DNA from: Persicaria tinctoria
Lineage: Eukaryota > Streptophyta > Magnoliopsida > Caryophyllales > Polygonaceae
Direction of reading: 5' to 3'
Length of the DNA stretch: 64,000 nucleotides
Assembly (NCBI GenBank): GCA_037127255.1
Contig: JBANSL010000013.1
Location: 82,342,188-82,406,187 of the forward strand
Shown: positions 36,787-47,083 of the stretch, piece by piece
How positions within the stretch are numbered: position 1 is the first letter of the stretch
Layout of the letters: every line of letters begins with the position of its first letter
Notes under the pieces: model-generated
What the model was told of the DNA's origin: nothing
Databases searched by the model: none
The model's input: the letters and a program-made list of their open reading frames with translations, nothing else
Made by a program: the position numbers and the translations under genes

Positions 36787-37606
36787 TTTTTTTAATTTAA
36801 TTTAATTTAATTAATTTTTTATTTTTTATTTTTATTTTTTTGGTGGAGGCTTGATGTGCAAGGAGAAACAGTTCTTGCACCCCAAGGATTAGAACCACAC
36901 CTACACGCCACCACAGAACCTGCAGGGGAAGAAAAAGGCCATCACGGCAAGGCCACCGGTGGGATAGGAAAGGCGGCGACCGAAGAGGAAAGAAAAGGGG
37001 GGTTTTGAGGGGTCGACACGACCAGAGGAGGCGGCTAACGGGGGGCCAAACCAGGCCGGGTTCGACCCATCGAAGAAACCACCAGATCCAGTCGCCACCA
37101 GGGGACGCCGTCGAGCGCACCGCACAGCGAGGACAGGCGTCCAAGCCTACTGTAGAGGTCGGATGGCCGAAGGAGAAGAAATCTGGTGCCAAAACTCCCA
37201 AAGCGGAGAAGAGGCGAAATCTGAAGGATGGGTAATGAGAAGGGGGCAGACCACGGCAAGATAAATCATTCGAACCCAAACCGGGGTCGTATTTTAGGGG
37301 CGGAGGAGAGCAATAGCCAACAACCAGTTGAAATCGCGGTTAATCGCGCCGAGGAGGCGGTTTATTGGCTCCCGGAGGAGGGTTTGCGACACCCGAAGAG
37401 GGCGGATTGGGGCTCCCGAAGGAGGGTTGAGGCTCCCGAAGGAGAGTTGAGGCTCCTGAAGGAGGTTTTTCACTTACCGCGGGTGATACCAGCCACCGTG
37501 AAGGTTGTCGATAGAGCCGCCAGATCGGAAGACCATGTGGGGTTTTTTTTGTTCTCTTCCACCGTGAAGGTTATCGATATTTCTAGTTATTTTATATGCT
37601 TATAAA
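36787..37606 (-). mobile_element. Second minus-strand retroelement fragment with T-rich tail
   Basis: A T-rich tract (36787-36840) reads as a minus-strand poly(A) tail, followed by GGTGGAGGCTTGATGTGC and a GC-rich body. Several minus-strand open frames overlap here but none has a known motif. Probably a LINE-derived non-autonomous element or the 5' part of a truncated LINE. The right limit near 37606 is a guess, based on the TTTGCATTTTTATTTT repeat shared with 29788. Confidence 0.45.
37365..37470 (+). repeat. GGCTCC(C)GAAGGAG minisatellite
   Basis: About four imperfect tandem copies of a 20-21-bp unit (GGCTCCCGAAGGAGGGTTGA and variants) lie inside the minus-strand retroelement fragment. Confidence 0.75.
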
Positions 37607-38240
37607 TACTTTGCATTTTTATTTTATTTTATAGAGGTACCTATATCCATTTAATTTAGACATAATTCTTTATACTTTTACCCTTTTAACACAACATTAG
37701 ACAATTTTTTATGTGACAAATAAAGCTCTATTGTTTACATATATAACTCTTTCTATTTAATTTGAGAAGAATGTAATGTTTTTATTTCTTCATATATGCT
37801 CGATGTATCTAATTTACCATTTTATTTTCATTTATTAAAAAAATTCCCTTTTTTTAATTTTTATTTTAGTTCATATGTAGGTGATGTCATAAGATGTCAC
37901 ATATGTGATATCTTAGAACAAAAAACTATATTTAGGACTGTTAGACAATTTTTTAATATTCCTCCACACAACAACCTGCGTACTTGTGGAGATATTATAC
38001 TGGATACCAAGCAAAAATAACTAGTTTAAGTGCAATTATATTTTTGAAATTTTTTAATGTATATTATTTTGTATTCATTGACCTACTTTTTTTTCTTAAA
38101 TTTGAAAATAATTCAAATATAAAAATAATATGAAATTTTTATGAAATTATACACGATTTTTATTTTTTAATGTTTATCGAGTCCTTTAGATTTTAGTTTG
38201 TTGTGGACCTATAAATGATAGGACCAGCCCTGAATTCAGT

Positions 38241-39599
38241 TGCATGCCTATTCTGTCACTTGAATTAGATTTTTATATTTTCTACTCATTTATATTTTTT
38301 GTAGTTTTTTTACTTATATTAAATTTGTTTTGGTTTGTTTAAAATTTAATATTTTTAATTAATGAGTGAGTTCTAATTTCATTTTAAAAATAATCCTATT
38401 GTGTTATTCAAATTTTAAAAATTTAAAAATTATCATAAGATTTAGATTATCTTTTTTTTTTGCAAGTGAATGTAATATACTTACTTTTTAAAGTTAATAT
38501 TTATATACTATTAAATATGAAAACAAGTATTATAGTTTTAAAATTTATAATAGTTTTTCATTAAATCCGAAAAGACAAGGAATAAAGTAGTAATTTAATA
38601 ACATGGGCTAAGACTTCGGATTTAATCACTTTAAAAAAAATCATACTCCATAATGTATAAGCTCTACAAAAGTACTTTAAAATGATAGGCTACATTAGTA
38701 TATCTAAAAGAATCGATATTTATCGAACAAAAGTATTATAACTTATCATATTAAGATGTATATTAGAACATCCGAAAATGGGGATAAAAAGGGAAGAAAG
38801 TGAAAAAAAGGGAGTTGATGAATAAAAAAGTTGATTCGGGGTGTTGCGTTCATGGCTAACAAGATCTATCAATTATATCTAAGTTATCTCCCCTGCCCTT
38901 CCATCATGCATCTCCTCTTCTATCTTTTGTTCCTTATTTTTGTTGGACTCTTAGATCATCTTTAACTCGTATTCTAAAATTTCTCTTGATTGAAAAGTAA
39001 AATACATATTTTTTAAATTATTTTTACTTTAACTTCAGGGATTTTTTCATTTCACATATTTGAAAAATGATTTAATTTTGATGAATACTTCGGATTTATG
39101 TAAGTCTTTCTATTTTTTCTACTGTTTTCTCATTATGGGGAATGAAATGGAGAATCAATTGAAAAAAAAAAACCTTAAAAATTAAATTCTTCAAAAACTC
39201 TAAAATGGGGAATATATTGGACATGCTTTTCAGCTGACCTCATGACATTCAATTATTTTAATTTGTTTTTTAAATACTTACTCTCCAGTGTTGGAACGTG
39301 ATTGTCCCATGTTGAAAAAATATTAAGATGTCTTGAGACTTGAACAACATATAAGCTTGACGAGCTACTCCTTTCATTGTCAATTGGTTTTGAGATAAAA
39401 CATCATTAAATTTATGTGTTGTTTGTGTGAACTCTGTCTCTCATAGTCTCATCATATATGGCCCACCGCCCACACATGATTGTCATCCAACGTCTTGAAT
39501 GACTTTAAAACATCATTAAACGAAATATCTTATTTAAATATTTTGTACAATTTTTATAGGCATTAATAAACACGAAGTATATCATTGTATTTATGTTTA
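38241..39599. other. AT-rich intergenic DNA
   Basis: No gene, RNA or clear transposon end was found in this stretch. Confidence 0.45.
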
Positions 39600-39602
39600 T
39601 TA

Positions 39603-39912
39603 GGCTCTGTTTGATTGACAACTCAAAAATCCCATAAAGTATAAAATCCCATAAAATATGAGAAATATATGCATTTGGTTGATATTTTTAAAACCCGAAA
39701 TTGAAATTTCTGGGAAGTTAAATTCCCCCTACCTAGTTTCCCTAGATAATTTCAATTTTCACCCTTTTATATTTGGAAAATTTCAATTCCTTCATTTAAT
39801 CCTCTAGAATAAAAAATAAACTAAACACATTTTCACAATTATCATAAATTGAACTTCATGGGAATTGAATCCCCATAAATGAAGTTCTCATCACATCAAA
39901 CCAAACGTGCCC
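39603..39912. mobile_element. Tourist-like (PIF/Harbinger) MITE
   Basis: A 310-bp element with ends GGCTCTGTTTGATTGACA and CATCAAACCAAACGTGCCC, flanked by TTA on both sides (39600-39602, 39913-39915). Termini of the GGGC(A/T)CGTTTG type with a three-base TTA duplication are the Tourist pattern. Confidence 0.82.
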
Positions 39913-39915
39913 TTA

Positions 39916-40394
39916 CTTCATTTTTTTACATTATTTAAAACTATAAATCTATAATTAACCGTCTACAAATAATTACAAGAGTAATTATGTTAAATAAATG
40001 CAAAAATATCTAAAATATTAATTTTTAATTAACATTAATTATATTTGAAAATGAAATATTTTGCTTGAAATATAGAGGAAGTATATATTTTGTAGTAGGA
40101 AAAGGTAACAAATATAGGTCCCTTGAAATTACATGAAGTCATCAATAATGACATGCATCCTACTATCCTAGTACGTGATAACCCACCCCTTGAATTTGTA
40201 AATAAAGAGCGGTCAAATCCGGGGTTCGATCTGAGAACCTTTAAATACTACCCGCAAGTGTGATAACCCACACCACTAACAACTATAGACCGATAAATCT
40301 ATACTCGATGATTTATTAAGTAATTAATATAAAAAATCATCACAAAAAGACTTACAGAAGTTATTGGAAACCATGGTTCCCAAACTTCAAAAAT
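39916..40394. other. AT-rich DNA before the LINE remnant
   Basis: No gene seen. AACCATGGTTCCCAAAC near 40370 and GGGAACCATGG near 40437 make a short inverted or duplicated pair without clear meaning. Confidence 0.35.
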
Positions 40395-41013
40395 CTATTG
40401 ATTATGATCAAAGCCCAATAGGTTTCAAGCTAGTTTGGGAACCATGGCTCTCTACTTCAATTTCTGGCATTCGCAAACTATGTAATAATCTTCACTCAAG
40501 CCACTATATCCGGTTGTCAACAAGTTCGTAGGATTTTAGATGACTACTGTAAAATATCCTATCAAAAGGTCAATTTCCACAAATCTGCCTTCCAAACCAG
40601 TTCTAGAGTGACATGATAAAGAATTGCCGAAATGAAAAAAAAAATAACTTGCAGGTCAAAAAGAAAGGAAGGGCAGTATTAATAAATTCTAACCTTGTTG
40701 CCAAACCTTTATCCACAATGCAAAACTTTGACCGCATAAATAGATCTTCTTTCTAGGACTTGTAATACAGGGTGCTTATAAGCTAAGATAGAATTTTGCA
40801 GGTCAAAAAGAAAAGGAGCAGTTGGAATACGAAAATCTCAGGTTACGAATGAGGCACTTCAGATGAAGCTAGTGTGGAGAATTCTAAAAAAAACTAACAA
40901 CCAATGGTTTAAATTAATGAAATACACACACATGTGAAGGATTTAAACCTTCTACAATATAATCTTGTAAAAGGGCAGCTGACACTGTACCAATGGAGGA
41001 AACTCATTTCCCT

Positions 41014-44000
41014 TGTAACGGCCCAGAATTATGATTTCTGGGTTACGTTTCAAGGGATAAAACCCCTTGTTCGGATCTTGCAATCCAGGTACGGGTCGAG
41101 GGTTCAAACTCATTTTAAGATTTGTAGAAGGAGGGATTTCAAACCCTAAAACCTCGAAGGGCCGTTGGGTACCCTTAACCTGTCCTAAGACTATGTCGCG
41201 GAAACCATTTCAAACGGAAGTAAAGCGGAAGTAAAGTACAGATACGAGTGCCACGGCGGAGCCGGGTCAAAACGGAGTCAAAAGTATAAATCCAAAACAA
41301 TATAATCAGAGTCTGGTGAAGTCTATAACTCCAGCGCTCACTCTCCGCTGACATTGTTGACCCGCGCGATAAGCAAACAACACCGATAGGATGAACATAA
41401 ATAATTCCTAAAAAAAATTGATTTGGAGCGGGATCAGATCGATGCCCACTTAACTCTGCATCCCAACCATAAGCACACATATACGCTATACCTAATAAAG
41501 ATGCTCTAATGCAGTACGAAATTCAAACACACTAGCATGCTCCTAGTTCATAATAATGTGCAGAAATACTGTAAAGGGCCCAAAACAATGCCAAGTGGCA
41601 TATCCCTCTCCTACTTCCACCCCTTCCGACAGGCGGAGACTGGCCAGCTCGTGAATGCATTCATTCATAATAGGGCGGCACGCATGCCTAACCCGCTGCA
41701 CAATAAATCCCGCAGACATATCATAATATAAGGAAGTACTCGATTGACTCAGGGTACCCGATGAGGCTGGGCTACCCTATGACCCTAGCAAAGACTTCTA
41801 GGACTATCACAGATAACGGCCGTTCTGTTTACATACACATAGAGAAAGAGAATGCTCAACGATCAATGCAACCTAGCATGGTACTACACGGCATGCTGAT
41901 CATGAATGCAACACCTAGTATATCATGCACCTATAGCAGGGAATAGCTCTATTCAATCTGAGTAAGCTCCGAAGAGACTTACCTGAAGATGCAGAACAGC
42001 AATATAACACAAGCAAGGGCCCAAATGCAAGTCCAAAGCAATCCAAAAGCAGTACACACCTATCATCAAGCCATTTCCATAAGCTATCGTGCCGACATTC
42101 ATACATACGAAACCCAAGTCCTCAACATACTCAAAACCAATCGATGGTAAAATCATTTTCCAAAACCTTTCCGATATGATCAACATCAATCAAAATCATT
42201 TTTCCAATTTCCTTCTCAAAACTAACATCATTAAGCCAAGACAAAATCCCGACATTTGAAACGACACTTTTAACATAACTTCAAGCTCAAGATCAAATAG
42301 TTCAAGTTCCGTCAAATCCCTTCTTTAATATGGAATATTAAAACAATATTTCAAATTCATTTTCCCAAACTCTTAAATCTCAAGTTAAGTCAACTCGTTT
42401 TTAAAATAATTTCTCAAATCATATTATAGAGACAATTCCGGCATTTTATTTCAAAACCTTATCAAAATCAATAATTCATTTTACAATTTCTAATATCGCA
42501 TAAAATGCATATAATTAATTTTTCAGAATTATACTTATCACAAAATCTCAGAAATAGATGTATAATAATAATGATGATAATAATAATTTAAGTAACAATC
42601 ATCTAAAATCACATATCAACCCACACATATAAAATAAAACACAACACCCTTTCAACCCAAGAGAAACAGGCCCACAGGCCCGGAAGAAAGGCCCAACCCG
42701 ACAATATACCCGGATCTGAAGGAAGTGAAGTGGGAGAAGGAATCCGGATGTGGATTCGGATCAGGGCCATGACCCAAAAATTAGGCCCAACACACAATGA
42801 AAGGAATGCCGTCTCCTTCCTCACGCAGATCTGGTACTGCCGACGGAAGAAAAAAGAAACGGAGGAAGAGGGGAGAAGCTCGGTCTCGCCGGCGGCTTTT
42901 CAACCCGAAGCATTCCCATCCCGACCGAATAACAATTCCGACTATGACCCGGACAAGCAGATTCAAACGCGGAAGAGAGGAGGAAGGAGGGAGATTACCG
43001 TGACAACGATTTCCGACTCCGATGGGCTCGAAGGCGGCTCCGGCTCCGAGGATGTCCGGGCTCGGCTCCTAAGATTCGACGGCGCTCCTGTTGGCTTGAA
43101 AGGGGCTTGAACGGCGCTCCTGGTGGCCTTCGTCTTCGGCGGAAAACAGGGCAGCTAAGCTACGCTCTCCATCCCGGCTTGACGACGGTGGCTATGGCGG
43201 CGGCTTCTGGCGGCGATTGACGAGGGGGAAGAAGAGAACAATGGCGATGGTGGTTTGGTGGGTTACAGAAACAGAATAGAGGGAGAGAGAGGAGAGATTG
43301 GGTTGGAGGCGATTTCAGATCGAACATGGCTCCAATGGGAGGGTTTTTTGTTTGTTTTTCTGGGTTTGCAGGAGAGTTCTTCTTCTTGCTTTGAGCTGCT
43401 GGGAAATGGGGAAGGAGGAGAAGGAGACAGGCGTTTTAGGGTTCTTGTGGAATCAACAATGTGTTGAAGGGTTAGATTAATAGAAGAGTGGGTGAGGCAA
43501 TCTCCAATGTGAGTTGTGAGGGTGTAGGAATTGTGGAGGGAGGCGTGGTTTGTGCCTCTGCAGAGTAACGACAACGAGAGTAAGGACAGGAGAGTGGTCC
43601 TCCACAGGGTGAAATAACCACAAGATAACAACAATTGCAAGTTGTCTATGAGCCTCACCACAATTTCTGAACGAGAGTGAGGGAGAGAGAGGTGGGAGAG
43701 AGAGATGTGGATGTTGGGATACATCAGGAAACAAATAAAGTTTGAGCTGGCTTCTTGACATTTGGATAAGAAGAAGGGGAAAAAGACAAGAGGTGAGCTT
43801 CAATTTGACCCAATATGAATTTCAAGATACTCGGAATATAAATCTCGGAACCCGCTCACTCGACTTCGTCCCAATTCGAAATTTCAGATTGAATCTCTAA
43901 AACCGAATTAATTGATCTGATAAAATCATGCCGGAATTCATTTTATGAGATTCTAAATAACCCGATTTAAATTCATTTTAATTATTATTATTATTATTAT

Positions 44001-44076
44001 TATTATTATTTCGACTTAAATCCATTTATTATTATTTGTTGAAATTTATTATTTAAAAAAAATCCGGGCCTTTACA
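41014..44076. mobile_element. 3.06-kb solo LTR
   Basis: Starts TGTAACGGCCCAG and ends CCGGGCCTTTACA (TG...CA), flanked by TCCCT on both sides (41009-41013, 44077-44081). The two halves of the interrupted LINE resume on either side. No gag or pol sequence is present, so this is a solo LTR left by LTR-LTR recombination. A 3-kb LTR is large and suggests a Ty3/gypsy lineage. It contains (ATT)n microsatellites (about 43980-44010) and a GC-rich block (about 42830-43250). Confidence 0.85.
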
Positions 44077-44445
44077 TCCCTTATGAAGAAATTCAAAATT
44101 ACTGGATTAGTATGGTGTGTTGAAGACGGAATATCGATAAAATTTGGGAAGATAACTGACTCACTACCTCCCCTCTCATCCAAATAGTCCCCCCAACAGA
44201 TTTTGGGGACAAATTAAAAGCTAACAGTCAATGATTTGATTGTGTGGGAAATAGTAGATTGAGAAACTATCAATTACAATTTACAATGGATTCACACATT
44301 GTGAAGGATATCACCAACATTCCCTTCCCTTACATCTCCTTTCCGGATAGACTATTTTGGTGGCCTACGAATGAAGGATGGTTCGATTCAGCGTCGATTG
44401 TAAAACTCATAACTAATTCAAAAATACAACAAATGACCCAAACAC

Positions 44446-44634
44446 GTACTGCTATAGAGCCTTGTATTTAACCATTGATATAGAGAGTCAAATTGTGTTG
44501 TTAATTATATAGATCTATAGAAATGTGTAACATGATGACCCTCCCTTTGAATAGGGAGCTTTGTAACATCATGATTAAGGATGATCTTGCTTCAAGGCAT
44601 CCGATCCTATTCCTTACTTAAAAAAATAAAAATT
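44446..44634 (+). mobile_element. 189-bp retroposon insertion with 16-bp target duplication
   Basis: The 16-bp CAAATGACCCAAACAC occurs at 44430-44445 and again at 44635-44650. The 189 bp between end in CTTACTTAAAAAAATAAAAATT, an A-rich tail. This is the signature of a LINE-mobilised insertion, either a SINE or a heavily 5'-truncated LINE 3' end. No A- or B-box is obvious. Confidence 0.7.
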
Positions 44635-44682
44635 CAAATGACCCAAACACATGGCGGGATCAGAACATTTATAATAAGTATT

Positions 44683-45163
44683 TGTAATTCCTAGTCGTCC
44701 TTAACCTTTCAGATTGAAGATCAAAGGACGGGGTTGAGAAGCGAAAACGCAACAGAAAAGTAAACAAGCGACCAACAAGCAGTTTTACGTGGTTCGGCCG
44801 GAGCCTACGTCCACGGAGTCTCAGCCGGATCGGCTTGAGATCTCAATCCACTAATCAAGACGCAAGATTACAGAACAGGTTGCCCTAGATCTAGAATAAG
44901 GCAAACAACAGACAGAAATACACAGTACAAGACATACATGCAAGAGAAAAGCAAGATCAAAGCAAGCAAAGAAAGAGGACACCCTGGATCTGGAGAACAG
45001 AGCCAGATCTTCGTCGGAGTCGACAAGAGAAGGAGCGCTTCGCCTGAACAGAGAGCAAAGGCCTTCTTCTTCTTCCTAGAACCCGGATCTAGAGTCTCAG
45101 AACGAGATTCGCTCTAGATCGGACGGCACAGAGCTTCGTCGGAGCTAGGTTTGGAAACCCTAG

Positions 45164-45225
<62 letters not shown>

Positions 45226-45639
45226 AGGGTTTGGTTACCTGAGAAGCTGGATCGAAGAATGAGGCAGCCCTAGCTCATCTTCCCTTTATATAGACGAGCC
45301 GTAAGTGAAACGCAGCGTTGCAGGCATCCAGTAGCTGGAAGCGCGTTAGGTCAACAAGGTGGGCTCGGTCCAGGTAAGTGAAGCAGGCCAGGGTAATGGG
45401 CTTTCAAAGCCCATTTACATATAAGCATACATAGTCCCTATATATATAACATACACTTATATATACTTTGTACATATGTGAGCATAAGGTTAAAACTTAC
45501 ACTTCTAACATATGTTTAGCATATAATAAGTATATATTATATTTACAAGTGTATAACATCTAAGTCTACCAATTAATCTAAATCTAAGACCATCCAATGT
45601 TCCTAGGTTTATATGCTATCGATTAGAATAGACATTACA
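44683..45639 (-). repeat. Left (3') LTR of the copia element, 957 bp
   Basis: Starts TGTAATTCCTAGTCG and ends GATTAGAATAGACATTACA. It contains about 540 bp (roughly 44803-45339), including a (CT)n tract, that the other LTR lacks. Confidence 0.93.
45165..45219. repeat. (CT)n microsatellite
   Basis: An uninterrupted CT dinucleotide run of about 55 bp inside the left copia LTR. It is absent from the right LTR. Confidence 0.95.
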
Positions 45640-46068
45640 ATTTGCCCTCTTAATCGAAGCATTAGACCTATTAAAACCTTACTCTATCATAGTGGATTAA
45701 AAACTCAAGAGATCCAGTATCATCATCGACTCAAGTTACCTGTGAACTAAGGTGGTTCTCCAAGGTGGAGAAAATCCTTGCAAAACTCAAATTTGTTAGC
45801 AGGGACTACCTTTGTCCCGAAGTCAGCTGGGTTGATGTCGCCTTTTATTTTCTTCACATCTAGCTCTTTAGGAGCAACCATGTTTCGAATAAAATGAAAA
45901 CGAACATCTATATATGCTTAGTCCGCTCGTGGTACATGGGATCTTTGCACAAGTAAAGTGCGCTTTGGCTATCCGTATGAATTACGGGTTTGAATGGCTT
46001 CTTTAGGATTTCTTTTAGAATTCCTTTGAGCCATATAGCCTCTTTAGCAGCCTCAGTAGCTGCCATAT
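45640..46068 (-). pseudogene. Displaced 3' end of the copia pol gene (RNase H tail)
   Basis: Read on the minus strand from 46063 this continues the RNase H domain (KEAIWLKGILKE, then HTDSQSALYLCKD). A two-base TA expansion near 45915 shifts the frame at TKHI. The polypurine tract before the LTR is AAGAGGGCAAAT. Confidence 0.85.
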
Positions 46069-47083
46069 TGATACGGGGTTAGCCGTAGGGTGGCCCGATC
46101 TTCGACAATCAAACAAGAAATAACAAGAACGGAAGCAAAAGACTCAAAGACTCGATGAACAATAGGCAAGACTCGAAATTGATAACAAAGACACGACCGA
46201 TAAGGACTGATTCGAACTAAAATAGAACGAGGCAAAGACCCCAGGCCTCCTAAGAGGGTAGGAACCAAATACCAACGACTATAAAGCCCGCCTCTACAAC
46301 CTTACACAGCCAAGCGGACAACTTGGAGGCACAAGGAGGGGACTTGTGATTACCTGGATCACCAAGCTCTCGCGAGGTTGACGAACTCAAAGCAAACCAA
46401 GTTAGATCTATAACCAATTTGCAATCGATGAGCCACGCTTCGAATCGATTGACACTGAAATTTTCATATTCAAAAGACGTCTGAGTTACAATGGAAGGAT
46501 CAGCCGTCTACTTATAACCCTAAAAGACTAATTTACTAATTAAAATAATAAATAAAAGAAATTATTTAAATAACCTAAAAATAACTTAAAATAGTATAAC
46601 TAATTAAGTCACATGGAATAGCACTTGAAACAACCTAATTTGGCCAAGGAAGTCTTCGGTGTCCAGCAACCAACAGCAAGGTCGTGCACGCCCGTGCACC
46701 ATGTCCACACGCCCGCGCACCATGGCCACACGCCCGCGCACCCTGGCCACACTCCCGTCAAACAGTGACAGCTTGAAAAGAAGTTGATTTTCGGCCAAGC
46801 TCTAGGTCAAATCTGGAAAAACCTTTAACAACAAAGTTGTAGATCTCTTCGTCCTCGTTCCGACAAGGTATGGCACGATCCAATCCGATTATTATTGAAT
46901 CCGTACGACTCATTTTACTGAGACGTCAAAAAGCTGTCAAATGTTGAACGAACCCAAAAACGAACGACCCAAGGTGGAGCCTTCTTCTTCCTCTTAAGGA
47001 TGACATCATTCTCACGAGCTTGAATCATAGGGCCATCCCCAAGTATAGGTGTGTCCGAAGGTGTCCTGGATGGTCCCGCATCA
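46069..47083. mobile_element. Solo LTR (1015 bp) inside the copia RNase H
   Basis: Starts TGATACGGGG and ends CCCGCATCA (TG...CA), flanked by CATAT on both sides (46064-46068, 47084-47088). The copia coding sequence resumes exactly on the far side. Read on the minus strand it begins TGATGCGGGACC, typical of gypsy-type LTRs. It contains short CCATGGCCACACGCCCGCGC repeats (about 46690-46760). Confidence 0.9.

Larger units (their letters stand above)
29570..38232. mobile_element. hAT-like element containing nested retroelements
   Basis: Left end CAGTGTCGGCC and right end GGACCAGCCCTG (inward CAGGGCTGGTCC) are imperfect inverted repeats. The 8-bp flank AATTCAGT is identical on both sides (29562-29569, 38233-38240), the hAT-size duplication. 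The span is 8663 bp, mostly later insertions: LINE fragments on the minus strand and a full L1 on the plus strand. What remains of the hAT itself is about 240 bp at the left and about 620 bp at the right. No complete transposase was found. A short frame at 37796-38020 (CHICDILEQK) may be a relic. Confidence 0.75.
40395..44634 (+). pseudogene. Old, decayed L1 LINE remnant split by a solo LTR
   Basis: Translated pieces match L1 ORF2 but with many stops. Near 40510-40610 is the post-catalytic reverse-transcriptase region (RRILDDYCKISYQKVNFHKS). Near 40670-40930 is LQMKLVWRIL. After the solo LTR, 44340-44400 reads RLFWWPTNEGWF, which corresponds to RLYWWPNREGWF in the LINE at 30459. The remnant is far more worn than that LINE, so it is an older insertion. 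Confidence 0.8.

Noticed and set aside
42730..43110. 126-residue frame in the 3-kb solo LTR
   Set aside because: It lies in a GC-rich part of an LTR, has no motif, and overlapping frames are open on both strands.
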